A DNA stretch of 64,000 nucleotides. Source: Actinacidiphila rubida. Lineage in GTDB: Bacteria > Actinomycetota > Actinomycetes > Streptomycetales > Streptomycetaceae. Of the stretch, positions 44,525 to 54,308 are shown one piece after another. The notes below the pieces were generated by a model. It was not told the origin of the DNA, did no database searches, and saw only the letters and a list, made by a program, of their open reading frames with translations. The translations under genes and the position numbers were made by a program. The stretch is from the NCBI RefSeq assembly GCF_900110255.1, contig NZ_FODD01000028.1, positions 58,384 through 122,383 on the forward strand, written 5' to 3'. The first letter of the stretch is position 1; each line of letters begins with the position of its first letter.

Positions 44525-45142
44525 TCAGCGGGTGGGGCGGGCGCGCACGTGCATGCGCTCGCCCTGAGCACCGTACAGGCTCAGCCATTCCACGGGTGTG
44601 GAACCGGCGTTGGCGAACCCGTGCGGTGTCCGCGTGTCGAACTCCGCGGCCTCGCCGGACGACAGCACGAGGTCGTGGTCGCCGAGCGCCAGCCACAGCT
44701 TCCCGGACAGCACGTACAGCCATTCGTAGCCCTCGTGCGAGCTCTGCTCCGGCCGCACCGCCGGCGGCCTGCCGTCCGGGCCCGTGCGCGGCGGCAGGAT
44801 CTGCTTGTACGCGTTCAGCCCGCCCAGGTGACGGGTCAGCGGCACGAACGTCTGGCCGTTCCGGGTGAAGGGGCGCGGGTAGATCCGCGGATCACCCGTG
44901 GCGGGCGCGCCCACCAGCTCGTCCAGCGGCACCCGGTACTCGCGCGCCAGCGGCAGCAGCAGTTCCAGGGTGGGCCGGCGCTGCCCGGACTCCAGCCGGG
45001 AAAGGGTGCTCAGCGAGATGCCGGTGGCCTCGGCGACCTGCGCCAGCGTCGCCCCGCGCTCCCGGCGCAGAGACCGCAGCCGCGGGCCGACCGCGGTCAG
45101 CACGCCGGAGATGTCGGGGCCGCCGCCCGCCCTGTCGCTCAC
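44525..45142 (-). CDS. XRE-cupin transcriptional regulator
   Basis: 205 residues: a Cro/CI helix-turn-helix (LAQVAEATGISLSTLSRLESG) and a C-terminal cupin (HEGYEWLYVLSGKLWLALGD, then TPHGFANAG). The cupin usually binds a small ligand. The GTG at 45142 sits 6 nt after GCAAAT (45154-45149), with TTGACA (45178-45173) 18 bp further up, a good leaderless promoter; a TTG at 45178 would put the promoter inside the gene and is less likely. It is divergent from the methyltransferase gene. Confidence 0.86.
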   Translation of the reverse strand: MSDRAGGGPDISGVLTAVGPRLRSLRRERGATLAQVAEATGISLSTLSRLESGQRRPTLELLLPLAREYRVPLDELVGAPATGDPRIYPRPFTRNGQTFVPLTRHLGGLNAYKQILPPRTGPDGRPPAVRPEQSSHEGYEWLYVLSGKLWLALGDHDLVLSSGEAAEFDTRTPHGFANAGSTPVEWLSLYGAQGERMHVRARPTR

Positions 45143-45148
45143 CCTTCC

Positions 45149-45178
45149 ATTTGCCGGGACGGCAAGAACGTTTGTCAA
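45149..45178 (-). promoter_or_regulatory. SigA-like promoter of the XRE-cupin gene
   Basis: TTGACA (45178-45173) and GCAAAT (45154-45149), 18 bp apart, read toward the gene; transcription would begin about at its GTG. Confidence 0.55.
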
Positions 45179-45273
45179 TCCGGGACGCCCTGGCGGACGC
45201 TTCCGGGAACGCCAGCACGCCGAGGCGGTGCACGGCCGTGGCCGTCACCCCGCGAGGAAGGGACCATGGGCAG

Positions 45274-45933
45274 ATGAGCAGCAGCCCGGAAGAAGCGGTG
45301 TCCGCAGAGGAGCCGGTGTCCGCCGAGGAGTACTGGGACGGCCGGTACGGCACCGACCGCGTGTGGAGCGGCCGGCCCAACGCCGCGCTGGTCCGGGAGG
45401 TCGCCGGTCTCGTCCCCGGCACCGTGCTCGACCTGGGCTGCGGCGAGGGCGCCGACGCGGTGTGGCTGGCCCAGCAGGGCTGGCACGTGACGGCCGTGGA
45501 CGTCTCCCGGGTCGCCCTGGACCGCGCCGCCGCGCACGCCGAGGAGGCGGGGGTCCCGGACGGCCGCATCACGTGGGAGCGGCACAACCTCGCGGACTCC
45601 TTCCCCACCGGGCGCTACGACCTCGTCTCCACGCACTTCCTGCACTCGCCGGTCGAGATCCCCCGCGAGCGCATCCTCCGCGCCGCCGCGGACGCGGTCG
45701 CGCCCGGCGGCGTCCTCCTGATCGTCGGCCACGCCGACCTCCCGCCGTGGGCCCCCACCCCCGACCACGAGGTCGGCTTCCCCTCCGCGACGGAGGTCCA
45801 CCGCGACCTCGCCCTCCCCGACGCCTCCTGGGACGTCCTCGTCGCCGCCGCCGTGGACCGTCCCGCCACCGCCCCCGACGGCACCCCCGCCCACCTCACC
45901 GACTCCATCCTCAAACTCCGGCGCCACGCCTAG
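45274..45933 (+). CDS. SAM-dependent methyltransferase (class I)
   Basis: 219 residues. Motif I LDLGCGEGADA binds S-adenosylmethionine; TAVDVSRVAL is motif II. The EYWDGRYGTDRVWSGRPNAALV start is typical of the methyltransferases often placed next to XRE-cupin regulators. The acceptor is unknown. The ATG at 45274 has GAGGAAGGG about 11 nt upstream. Confidence 0.88.
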   Translation: MSSSPEEAVSAEEPVSAEEYWDGRYGTDRVWSGRPNAALVREVAGLVPGTVLDLGCGEGADAVWLAQQGWHVTAVDVSRVALDRAAAHAEEAGVPDGRITWERHNLADSFPTGRYDLVSTHFLHSPVEIPRERILRAAADAVAPGGVLLIVGHADLPPWAPTPDHEVGFPSATEVHRDLALPDASWDVLVAAAVDRPATAPDGTPAHLTDSILKLRRHA

Positions 45934-46060
45934 GGCCGGTCGTGTGGGGCGTGGGGTCCCCCCGACCCCGCCCGGTGGAGCCCGTCGGGGGGCGGCCACC
46001 GCGGGCAGGGCGTACGCGCGAACACCCCGCCGCGCGGGGCGTGTTGTGCATAATCGACCC

Positions 46061-46594
46061 GTGACCACCCTCCTCCTCATCAGCGGCAGCACGCGTGCCG
46101 GCTCCACCAACTCCGCCGCCCTGCACACCGTCGCCGACCTCCTCGGCGAGGAGGCCGACTGCGTCGCCTACCAAGGGCTCGCCCAGCTCCCGCACTTCAA
46201 CCCGGACGACGACCACGACCCGCTGCCCGCCGAGGTCGCGCGCCTGCGCACCCTCATCGCCGAGGCCGGCGCGGTCCTCTTCTGCACGCCGGAGTACGCG
46301 GGCGACCTGCCCGGCTCGTTCAAGAACCTGCTCGACTGGACGGTGGGCGGCAGCGAGACGAGCGGCAAGCCGTCCGGGTGGATCAACGTCTCGTCCGCGC
46401 CCACCGGCGCGGCCGGCGCGCACCGCGCGCTGCGCACGGTCCTCACGTACACCGACGCCCGCGTCGTGGACGAGGCCTGCGTGGACATCCCGGTTCCGCG
46501 GTCCGCGATCGACCCCGCGACCGGCCGCGTCTCGGACCCCGCCGTGCGCGACGCGATGGCCGCGGCCGCCCGCCGGCTGCTCGCCGCCGTCTGA
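46061..46594 (+). CDS. NADPH-dependent FMN reductase
   Basis: 177 residues of the flavodoxin-like FMN reductase fold: GSTRAGSTN binds FMN phosphate and TPEYAGDLPGSFKNLLDW is the second conserved loop. It reduces flavin or quinone using NADPH. CATAAT lies about 6 nt before the GTG at 46061, indicating a leaderless transcript. Confidence 0.9.
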   Translation: MTTLLLISGSTRAGSTNSAALHTVADLLGEEADCVAYQGLAQLPHFNPDDDHDPLPAEVARLRTLIAEAGAVLFCTPEYAGDLPGSFKNLLDWTVGGSETSGKPSGWINVSSAPTGAAGAHRALRTVLTYTDARVVDEACVDIPVPRSAIDPATGRVSDPAVRDAMAAAARRLLAAV

Positions 46595-46745
46595 CCGGAC
46601 GCGGCGCTACGGGACGCGCGCGACCGGTCGCCCCGACGGGCATCGGGACGCCGCACCGTCCGCCTGGCGAAATCGCGTGGACGGTGCGCCCCGACCCGCC
46701 TAGCGTCGCGTGACGTCAGCGCAACGGCCGGAAGGGGCAAGCGGC

Positions 46746-47294
46746 ATGGCGTCGGTACGGGTACGGGTGGCGGACGGGCGGGACGCGGACGGGGTGGCCC
46801 GGCTGCACGCGGACAGCTGGCGCCGCCACTACCGCGGCGCGTACGCCGACTCCTACCTCGACGGCGACGTCGTCGCCGACCGCCTCGCCGTGTGGGGCGC
46901 CCGGCTCGCGGCCCCCGCACCGGGCACCGTCACCTTCGTCGCGGAGGACGACCACGGCCTCGCCGGGTTCGTACACGTCGTCCTCGACGACCACGAGCGC
47001 TGGGGCAGCCTCGTCGACAACCTGCACGTCGCGCACACGCACCGCCGCGCCGGCATCGGCAGCACGCTCATGGCGCAGGCCGTCACGGCGGTCACCGAGC
47101 GGGCCGCACGGCCGTCGCTGTACCTGTGGGTGCTCGAACAGAACACCGGCGCCCAGGAGTTCTACCGCGCCCTCGGCGCCACCCCCGTCGAGACCGTGCC
47201 GGTCCCACCGCCCGGCGGCGACCCCGCCCGCCTCAACGGCTCCCCGAACAAGCTCCGCATGTCCTGGCCCGACACGAAGGCGCTCCACGCCTGA
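46746..47294 (+). CDS. GNAT-family N-acetyltransferase
   Basis: 182 residues. The acetyl-CoA pyrophosphate loop is HRRAGIGSTLM, preceded by the NLHVAHTH strand and followed by LWVLEQNTGAQEFYRALG. The acetyl acceptor is not deducible. GGAAGGGG lies 8 nt before the ATG. It is 22 bp from the following hydrolase gene, so they are likely co-transcribed. Confidence 0.9.
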   Translation: MASVRVRVADGRDADGVARLHADSWRRHYRGAYADSYLDGDVVADRLAVWGARLAAPAPGTVTFVAEDDHGLAGFVHVVLDDHERWGSLVDNLHVAHTHRRAGIGSTLMAQAVTAVTERAARPSLYLWVLEQNTGAQEFYRALGATPVETVPVPPPGGDPARLNGSPNKLRMSWPDTKALHA

Positions 47295-47316
47295 ACTCCC
47301 GCCGTACGGTGAGTAC

Positions 47317-48129
47317 ATGGCCGCCGAAGACGCCCCGCTCCACGTCACGACCTGGTCCGACGGACCCGGACCAGCGGAGGCGCGGGCCGTACTGGTCCAC
47401 GGCACGATGACCTGGGGCACCGAGAGCTTCGCCGAACAGCGGCCGCTGGCACGGCGGTTCCGGGTCGACGTGCTGGACCGCCGCGGGTACGGCGGCAGTC
47501 CGGACACCGCCCGCAGCGACTACGAGGCGGACGCCGACGACATCGCCGAGGTCCTCTCCCGGACCCCGGGCGGTGCCCACCTGGTGGGGCACTCCTACGG
47601 CGGCGTCTCCGCGATGTTCGCGGCGGCCCGCCACCCGCACCTGGTGCACTCGCTCACCCTGATCGAGCCCGCCGCAATGCGCGCCGCCGAGGCGGACCCC
47701 GAGGTGGCCGAGGCCCTGACGCGGATGCGCGCCGCGTTCGGCTCGGTGCCGCGGAACCTGTCCGCCGAGCAGTACCTGACGGTGTCCACCGAGCCGTACG
47801 GCCTACCGGTCCCGGAGTTCACCCCGTGGCGCCTGCGGGCGACGCGCACCGCCATGGGTGAACGCCCCGCCTGGGAGGCCGAGATCCCGCTCGCGCCCCT
47901 GGCCGCCGGCGGATTCCCGAAACTCGTCATCAACGGCACCTGGGAGACCGCGGACCCCGAGCACCGTGCCTTCAACGGCGACGCCATGGCCGCCTGCGGC
48001 CGTACCGTCGCCGCCCTCATCGCCGCTCGCCACACCGTCGTCCCGGCCACCGCCCACGACCCCCACCGCGACCACCCCGCCGAGGTCAACCGCCTCCTCG
48101 CCGACCTGTGGTCCAGGAGGGACGCCTAG
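47317..48129 (+). CDS. Alpha/beta hydrolase
   Basis: 270 residues. The oxyanion LVHGTMTWG strand, the nucleophile elbow GHSYGG (serine near residue 92) and a C-terminal catalytic histidine (HDPHRDHP) are present, with an acidic residue in the expected NGTWETADP strand. An esterase or lactonase is possible; the substrate is unknown. Confidence 0.87.
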   Translation: MAAEDAPLHVTTWSDGPGPAEARAVLVHGTMTWGTESFAEQRPLARRFRVDVLDRRGYGGSPDTARSDYEADADDIAEVLSRTPGGAHLVGHSYGGVSAMFAAARHPHLVHSLTLIEPAAMRAAEADPEVAEALTRMRAAFGSVPRNLSAEQYLTVSTEPYGLPVPEFTPWRLRATRTAMGERPAWEAEIPLAPLAAGGFPKLVINGTWETADPEHRAFNGDAMAACGRTVAALIAARHTVVPATAHDPHRDHPAEVNRLLADLWSRRDA

Positions 48130-48165
48130 GGTCGGTCGTGGACGACAGGACCCGCGCCGCGCCGC

Positions 48166-48735
48166 TCAGGCGCCCGGCGGGTAGGGGCGCAGCTCGGTCG
48201 TCGCCAGCGTCCAGGGCCCCACCACCACGTCGTCACCGAACGCGTAGTCGTGCTGGGCGCGGTAGCGGGGACCGTCGGGGGCCTCGCCCGGGTCGGTGAA
48301 GACCGTGAGCGTGCCCTTCCGGGGGTCGACGATCAGATAGTGCTCGATGCCCATGGCCGCGTAGTCACGGACCTTCTCGATGTAGTCGGTGGTGTGGTTC
48401 GAGGGCGAGACGATCTCCACGACCAGGGCGATGTCCTCGGGATGGAAGGGATCCATCGTGGCTTCGGCGAAGACCGCGTAGGGGACCACGATCACGTCGG
48501 GGCGTCGCAGCCGGCCCAGCGAGGGGTCCTCGACCTCCCCGCCGGTGTGGGCCACAAGCTCTGCGGAGAGCTGCTGCTCCAGCTGCTTGCGGACGCTGAA
48601 CGCGACAAACTCGTGCGGCCGCGACGGCGGCACCGTCATCACGATCTGGTCGGGGCCGATCTCGTAGCCTCGCAACGTGTCGGGAGTGAGCTTCGAGAGC
48701 TCGTCCGCCACTGCCCGCATGCGCGCGTAGTCCAT
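48166..48735 (-). CDS. Uma2-family (DUF820) restriction-endonuclease-like protein
   Basis: 189 residues with the PD-(D/E)xK-like Uma2 core: RRPDVIVVPYAVF, LVVEIVSPSN and the YAAMGIEHYLIVDP strand. Many Uma2 proteins are expanded in actinobacteria and cyanobacteria without proven activity. TAGGAAG precedes the ATG at 48735, 13 nt after the PrsW stop, so it follows prsW in one transcript. Confidence 0.88.
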   Translation of the reverse strand: MDYARMRAVADELSKLTPDTLRGYEIGPDQIVMTVPPSRPHEFVAFSVRKQLEQQLSAELVAHTGGEVEDPSLGRLRRPDVIVVPYAVFAEATMDPFHPEDIALVVEIVSPSNHTTDYIEKVRDYAAMGIEHYLIVDPRKGTLTVFTDPGEAPDGPRYRAQHDYAFGDDVVVGPWTLATTELRPYPPGA

Positions 48736-48747
48736 GCGTCCAACTTC

Positions 48748-50238
48748 CTACAAGTGCTTCGGCGGCGCGTACGGGTTCGAGGGGGGCGGCGCGTACGGGT
48801 CCGGGGTGTACGCGTCGGGGGCGGACGACGGCGGGGGCGCGTAGGGGTGGGGAGGGGCGGGCTGCTGCTGGGGGGCGTAGGTGAGGAGGCCGGGGCGCGG
48901 GGCCGGGACCTGCCAGGGCGCGGGGGCCCAGCGGGGGAGGGGGTTCGCGGCGTGCAGGAGGGCGGGCTGGGCGAGGGACTTGCGCTGCCACAGGTGGTGC
49001 AGCAGTTCGGCCTCGCGGGCCGCGTAGTCGGGCGCGGGGGCGCCCCGGCCGGCCGCGCCGCGCAGGAACGCCAGGTGGGTGGCGAACGCCGCGTACTCGC
49101 GCACCGCGCGCGCCGCCGCGTCGCCCTGGAAGCGGCGGGCGATCCGCCGCGCCTCGGCCCGGGTCCGCATGGTCGCCAGCGCGTTCGGCTCGGCCGGCGC
49201 CAGCCAGCCGGCCGCCGCGTACGCGGGCAGCTGCCTGCGCACCGTCCGCAGCTCGTTGGAGCGGGCCCAGAACGCCAGCCACACCAGCAGGCCGAACGCC
49301 GGCACCATCACCGCCACGTACAGCGTCAGGAACGTCAGCGGTGACGTCGTCGAGGAGCCGTTCCACGTGCCGTGCAGGCCCATCGCCAGCATCCAGCCCG
49401 CCACCGGCGGCAGCCAGCGCCAGCGCCACCGGCGGCCCGGCCGCACCACGGCCGCCAGCGCGAAGCCGATCCCGGTCATCGACGTGAACAGCGGGTGCGC
49501 GAACGGCGTCATCAGCACGCGCACGAAGAACGTCGCGAACGTCGTCGCGCCGTGCGAGCCCACCGCCTGGTCCTCGCTGAACGCCGTGCCCAGGTAGAGG
49601 ATGTTCTCGGTGAACGCGAAGCCCGTCGCGGTCAGCCCGGCGACCACGATGCCGTCCAGCACGGACTCGAACTGCCGCCGCCGGAACAGGAACAGCAGCA
49701 GGATCGCGGCGCCCTTCGCGCTCTCCTCGACCAGCGGCGCCACGAACGTGGCCCCCCACTGGTCGGTCTGCGTCGGCGTGCCGGAGAACGTCGTCGCCAG
49801 CAGCTTCGCGCCGTACTCGTTGGCGAACAGCGCGACCAGCGTCGCCGCGCACGCGCCCCAGGTGAAGGCGAAGACGACGTTCTGCCAGGGGCTGGGTGCC
49901 ACGTGGTCCAGCCAGAGGAACACCCACAGCAGCAGCGGCACCGGCAGGATCGCCAGCGCCAGCCCGACGAGGAACGGTTCGGTGCCTATGTGGTGCCGGA
50001 CCAGCGCGAGGATGACGACCCCGCAGACGGCCAGCGCCGTGAACAGCGCGCCCGTCCGCACGGCCCTGCTCTCCCAGAACGACCGCCGCGGGAGGTACTG
50101 CCAGGTGGCCGGCGCGGGCGCGGGCACGTCCGCCACCGAACCCGGGGCCTGCGCGACCTGGGGCTGGTGGGGCGCGTGCGTCGGCGCGGGCGGGTGGGAG
50201 TCGGAGGACGACGGGACGGGGGCCGGAAACGTTGACAC
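48748..50238 (-). CDS. PrsW-family intramembrane metalloprotease
   Basis: 496 residues, multi-spanning. The catalytic signatures are VEESAKG (EExxK), FTENILYLG, FAHPLFTSMTG (H) and GLHGTWN (H). The N-terminal 45 and C-terminal 100 residues are proline-rich and probably cytoplasmic. PrsW cleaves anti-sigma factors in Bacillus; the substrate here is unknown. The GTG at 50238 follows TACTGT by 7 nt, a leaderless arrangement. Confidence 0.88.
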   Translation of the reverse strand: MSTFPAPVPSSSDSHPPAPTHAPHQPQVAQAPGSVADVPAPAPATWQYLPRRSFWESRAVRTGALFTALAVCGVVILALVRHHIGTEPFLVGLALAILPVPLLLWVFLWLDHVAPSPWQNVVFAFTWGACAATLVALFANEYGAKLLATTFSGTPTQTDQWGATFVAPLVEESAKGAAILLLFLFRRRQFESVLDGIVVAGLTATGFAFTENILYLGTAFSEDQAVGSHGATTFATFFVRVLMTPFAHPLFTSMTGIGFALAAVVRPGRRWRWRWLPPVAGWMLAMGLHGTWNGSSTTSPLTFLTLYVAVMVPAFGLLVWLAFWARSNELRTVRRQLPAYAAAGWLAPAEPNALATMRTRAEARRIARRFQGDAAARAVREYAAFATHLAFLRGAAGRGAPAPDYAAREAELLHHLWQRKSLAQPALLHAANPLPRWAPAPWQVPAPRPGLLTYAPQQQPAPPHPYAPPPSSAPDAYTPDPYAPPPSNPYAPPKHL

Positions 50239-50310
50239 CCGACGACAGTACGGTCCCCGGGTGCCGCCGCGCGAGGGTATGGAGGGATGCGGCCGCAGCT
50301 CAGGCGGGGC

Positions 50311-51201
50311 TCAGACCCGTGTGAACAGCAGGTCGCGCACCACGTGGCCCTTGGCCAGGCCCTGCCGCTCGAACTTCGTCATCGGCCGGAAGTCCGGCCG
50401 CGGCGCGAAGCCGCCCGCACCGGGACCCGGCACGGTCGGGGTCCCGCCGTCCGCGGCGCCGCCCGCGTGTGCCGCGGTGCCGGCCCCCGGGTACTGGTTG
50501 ACCAGACCGGGTGCCGCCTCCAGGACCTCCAGCATCTGCTCGGCGTAGGGCTCCCAGTCCGTCGCGCAGTGGACCACCGCGCCCGGCCGCAGCAGGGGCG
50601 TGACCAGCGCCAGGAACGACGGCTGGATCAGCCGACGCTTGTGGTGCTTGGCCTTGGGCCACGGATCGGGGAAGTACACCCGCAGACCGGCGAGCGAGGC
50701 CGGCGGCAGCATGTCGCGCAGCAGGACGATCGCGTCGCCGTTGGCGACCCGCACGTTCGTCAGGCCGTCGCGCTCGGCCAGCATCAGCAGGTTGCCCTGC
50801 CCGGGCGTGTGCACGTCCACCGCGAGGATGCCGGCCGACGGGTCGGCCGCGGCCATGCGCGCGGTCGCGTCGCCCATGCCGAAGCCGATCTCCAGCACCA
50901 CCGGCAGCTCGGGGGAGCCGAACAGCTCCGCGAGGTCCATCGGCGAGCCGTCGAGCTCCACACCCCATTGCGCCCAGTGGCGGTCGATGGCCGCCGCCTG
51001 CGCCTGCGTGATGCGCCCGCGCCGCGCGTGGAACGAGCGGATGCGGTGCTCGGCGCGCGAGCCGGCCGGGTCGGGCGCCGGGCCCGACGGGAACCTCACC
51101 GCGGCGGGACGGGCGGCGGCCGCAGCGGTGGCCGGTACGGCCGCCGGTGCGGCGGGGACGGGGGCGGCGTCGGTGCGGGGAGCGGCGGATGACGTGGACA
51201 C
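50311..51201 (-). CDS. trmB: tRNA (guanine-N7-)-methyltransferase
   Basis: 296 residues. The core LEIGFGMGDATARMA, NLLMLAE, FPDPWPKAKHHKRR and TDWEPYAEQML is diagnostic of TrmB, which makes m7G46 in tRNA using SAM. The first 60 residues are alanine- and proline-rich and not part of the fold, and a Gly/Pro-rich insert lies near the end. The GTG at 51201 has GAGGG upstream; it is followed 72 bp later by prsW on the same strand. Confidence 0.95.
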   Translation of the reverse strand: MSTSSAAPRTDAAPVPAAPAAVPATAAAAARPAAVRFPSGPAPDPAGSRAEHRIRSFHARRGRITQAQAAAIDRHWAQWGVELDGSPMDLAELFGSPELPVVLEIGFGMGDATARMAAADPSAGILAVDVHTPGQGNLLMLAERDGLTNVRVANGDAIVLLRDMLPPASLAGLRVYFPDPWPKAKHHKRRLIQPSFLALVTPLLRPGAVVHCATDWEPYAEQMLEVLEAAPGLVNQYPGAGTAAHAGGAADGGTPTVPGPGAGGFAPRPDFRPMTKFERQGLAKGHVVRDLLFTRV

Positions 51202-51384
51202 AATGCCCTCGATTCTACGGGGGCCCGCGGACCGCCCCCGTGCGTCGCCCGTCACAGCGCGGGGGCACGGCGGGGCACGCCGCGGCGTCGCACGTTCGGG
51301 GCGCGCCCGGGCCGCGGCACTGCCTGCCGCGCCGCGGACTCCGTCCGCCGCGCCCCGCGCCCCAATCCGCAGCGCCCCGCGGCC

Positions 51385-52611
51385 TCAAGCGCTCGCGGGG
51401 GACTCCAGCGCCTCCAGGGCCCGGCGGGCGACCTCCCGTCCGATGGGCAGCGCGGCCGTCGCGGCCGGGGACGGCGCGTTCAGCACGTGCACGAACGGAC
51501 CGGAGCCGCCGAAGAGGAAGTCGTCGACGAGCGTGCCGTCGGGCAGCACCGCCTGCGCCCGCACCCCGGCGGGGGCCGGCACCAGGTCCTGCGGGCGCAG
51601 CGCGGGCAGCAGCCGTCGGGCGTCGGTGGTGAAGGCCCGCTTCGACAGCGAGCGGCGGACCTCGCCGACCTCCTGGCGCCAGTGGCGGCGGGCGATCCGC
51701 CAGGTGCCCGGGAAGGCCGCGGTGTCCGCCACGTCGCGGAGCCTGACCGTGCGGCGCCGGTAGCCCTCACGGGCCAGCGCGGGGACGGCGTTCGGCCCCA
51801 GATGCACCCCGCCGTGCACGTCGCGCGTCAGGTGGACGCCGAGGAACGGGAACGCGGGGTCGGGCACCGGGTAGACCAGGCCGCGCACCAGGGCGCGGCG
51901 CTGCGGCACCAGCTCGTAGAACTCGCCGCGGAACGGCAGGATGCGCATGCCCGGCTCGTGCCCGGCCAGCCGGGCCAGCCGGTCGCTGTGCAGGCCCGCG
52001 CAGTTGACCAGCACCCGGGTGCGCAGCACGCCGCCGTCCTGCGTGCGCAGCGCGATGCCGTCGCCGTCCCGGTCGATCGCGGTGACGCGGCTGCCGTAGC
52101 GGAGGGTGCCGCCCGCGTCCGCGACGAGGTCGGCGAGGGTGGCGGCGACCGCCGCGAAGTCGCAGATCCCGGTGGACGCGACGTGGATCGCGGCGAGCCC
52201 GTCGACCGCCGGCTCCGCCTCGGCGATCTGTGCCGGTCCCAACTCGCGCACGCTCAGGCCGTGTTCACGGCCGCGCTGGATGAGCGCGTGCAGCCGTGGC
52301 AGCTCGTCCTGCCGGGTCGCGACGATGAGCTTGCCGGTCACGTCGTACGGAATGCCGTGGGCGGCGCAGAACTTGGGCGTCTCGGCGGAACCGGCCAGCG
52401 CGTAGCGGGCCTTGAGGCTGCCGGGCCGGTAGTAGATGCCGCTGTGGATGACCCCGCTGTTGCGTCCCGTCTGGTGCCGGCCGGGCCCGCCCTCCTTGTC
52501 GATCACCGCGATCGAGGCGTGCGGGGCCTGCTGGAGCAGGGCGTACGCGGTCGCCAGGCCGACGATGCCGGCGCCGACCACCGTCACGTCCCTGCGGCTT
52601 GGGGTGGTCAT
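51385..52611 (-). CDS. lhgO: L-2-hydroxyglutarate oxidase
   Basis: 408 residues of the FAD-dependent LhgO/DAO group. GAGIVGLATAYALL binds FAD; HQTGRNSGVIHSGIYYRPGS is the characteristic LhgO block, and FLGVHLTRDVHGGVHLGPNAV follows. It oxidises L-2-hydroxyglutarate to 2-oxoglutarate at the membrane. GAGGAG lies 10 nt before the ATG. The gap to the neighbour upstream, about 280 bp, holds nothing recognisable. Confidence 0.92.
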   Translation of the reverse strand: MTTPSRRDVTVVGAGIVGLATAYALLQQAPHASIAVIDKEGGPGRHQTGRNSGVIHSGIYYRPGSLKARYALAGSAETPKFCAAHGIPYDVTGKLIVATRQDELPRLHALIQRGREHGLSVRELGPAQIAEAEPAVDGLAAIHVASTGICDFAAVAATLADLVADAGGTLRYGSRVTAIDRDGDGIALRTQDGGVLRTRVLVNCAGLHSDRLARLAGHEPGMRILPFRGEFYELVPQRRALVRGLVYPVPDPAFPFLGVHLTRDVHGGVHLGPNAVPALAREGYRRRTVRLRDVADTAAFPGTWRIARRHWRQEVGEVRRSLSKRAFTTDARRLLPALRPQDLVPAPAGVRAQAVLPDGTLVDDFLFGGSGPFVHVLNAPSPAATAALPIGREVARRALEALESPASA

Positions 52612-52892
52612 CTGGGTGCGGCTCCTCGGTGCCGGTGGGATGCCTGGGGGGCGTGGGGGGACGTCTGCCAGGGGTGTCGCGGGGGCTGCTCGGAGCTGGG
52701 GGGTGCGTGCCCGGGGGTGCCCGGCGGTGCTCCGGACGCCTGCCGGTGGGCCCGGGGTGCGGGTTCCGGTTCGGGTCCGGGGCGCGTGCCGCGCGCGTGC
52801 AGGGGTGCCCGCGACGCACCTACCCCGCGCCGGCCCTGGTGAGACGGGCGGCACGGGGGCGGCTGCGGCGGCCGCAGGCCGGACAGGGCCGA

Positions 52893-54308
52893 TTATGCAG
52901 GGGCCGCCAGCAGCGGGCGGGCCCTTTCCCTCAGCTCCAGCACGCGCGGCTCGTCGTTGTACGGCTCCAGGCGGTGCAGCAGGTCCCTGACGTACTCGGT
53001 GGTGCGGGCCGAGGAGATCCGGTTGGCGACCTCGACCGCCTTCACCCCCGCCGCGCAGCACGCGTCCAGGTTGCCCGACTCCAGCTCGGCGACCGCCGAC
53101 ACCACCAGGCGCAGCCCGTGCGAGCGGACGAACTCCTCCGTCGGCCGGGCCAGCGCCTGCTCCGTGAACCGCTGCACCTGCCGCGGCAGCTTCAGGTCCC
53201 GGTAGCACTCGGCGGCGTCCGCGGCGAGCCGGTCGTAGGAGTAGAAGCCGAGCCAGCCCGGGTCGGCGTCGCCCTCGCGGGCCCGCTCCAGCAGGCCCTC
53301 GGCCGCGGCCAGGGACGCCCCGCACGCCGCCGCCTCGCCGGCCTTGGCGTGCGCCCGGGCCTCCACCAGGTGGAAGAAGCTCATCGTGCGGGCCGTAGCC
53401 AGGCCCCGGTTGCGCTCCAGGGCGGCCTGCGCGAGGTCCACGCCCTCGTCCGCGAAGTTGCGGTACGTCGCCTGCAGCGACATCGACGCCAGCACGTATC
53501 CGCCGAGCGGCACGTCCGCGGCCGCCCTGGCCAGCCGCAGCGCCTGGATGTAGTAGCGCTGCGCGGCCTCCTGCTGGCCGGTGTCGAAGGCCATCCACCC
53601 GGCCAGCCGGGTGAGTTCCGCGGTCGCGCCGAACAGCGAGCGGCCCACGGCGTCGCTGTACGAGCCGAGCAGCAGCGGTGCCGCCTCGACCCGCAGGCAC
53701 TCCGGAACCATGCCCGAACGCCAGTCGCCGCCGCCGTACTTGGAGTCCCAGCGGCGGGCGTCCTCGGCGGCCTCGCGCAGCTTGGTGACGTCCGTGTGGC
53801 CCACGTGCGCCATGCCGGGCGCGGGCGCGTCCCGGGCGACCGTGGCGTCGGCGGGGGTGATCAACCACCGCGAAGCGGGCGTGACGTAAGCGCTCACTGC
53901 GAAAGATCCGGCCAGGCTCTGCCAGATGCCCGCGCCGCCGGGCCCGCGCCGCCCGCCGAGATCCAACCGCCACAGATCGGTGGCCGATTTCACCGCCTCG
54001 GCGACGTCCCGCGGGAAGGCCAGACCCACTTCCGGCGCGGGGTCGGCGTCCGCCAGCCCTATCTCGTGCAGCGGCACCGGACGCCCGAGCTTGCCGGCGA
54101 TCGCCGCGGCGATCAGATGCGGCGCCGCGCCCTGCGGCACCATTCCCTTGGTGACCCACCGGGCCACCGACGTCTTGTCATAACGCAGCGTCAGACCGCG
54201 CTGCGCGCCGAGGTCGTTGACCCGCCGGGCGAGTCCCGCGTTGCTGATCCCTGCCACGCCGAGAAGGGCGCCGAGCTTCTCGTTCGGCCCGCGGTGTTCT
54301 CTGTTCAC
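52893..54308 (-). CDS. NsdA-like regulator (TPR-containing)
   Basis: 471 residues. ISNAGLARRVNDLGAQRGL with YDKTSVARWVTKGMVPQG forms a DNA-binding-like N-terminus, followed by a long helical region of TPR-like repeats. The whole resembles the conserved streptomycete NsdA family, whose prototype represses sporulation and antibiotic production; paralogues exist, so the exact orthologue is uncertain. GAGGTG lies 7 nt before the GTG at 54308. Four CCGGAT motifs lie upstream (54443-54540). Confidence 0.78.
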   Translation of the reverse strand: MNREHRGPNEKLGALLGVAGISNAGLARRVNDLGAQRGLTLRYDKTSVARWVTKGMVPQGAAPHLIAAAIAGKLGRPVPLHEIGLADADPAPEVGLAFPRDVAEAVKSATDLWRLDLGGRRGPGGAGIWQSLAGSFAVSAYVTPASRWLITPADATVARDAPAPGMAHVGHTDVTKLREAAEDARRWDSKYGGGDWRSGMVPECLRVEAAPLLLGSYSDAVGRSLFGATAELTRLAGWMAFDTGQQEAAQRYYIQALRLARAAADVPLGGYVLASMSLQATYRNFADEGVDLAQAALERNRGLATARTMSFFHLVEARAHAKAGEAAACGASLAAAEGLLERAREGDADPGWLGFYSYDRLAADAAECYRDLKLPRQVQRFTEQALARPTEEFVRSHGLRLVVSAVAELESGNLDACCAAGVKAVEVANRISSARTTEYVRDLLHRLEPYNDEPRVLELRERARPLLAAPA

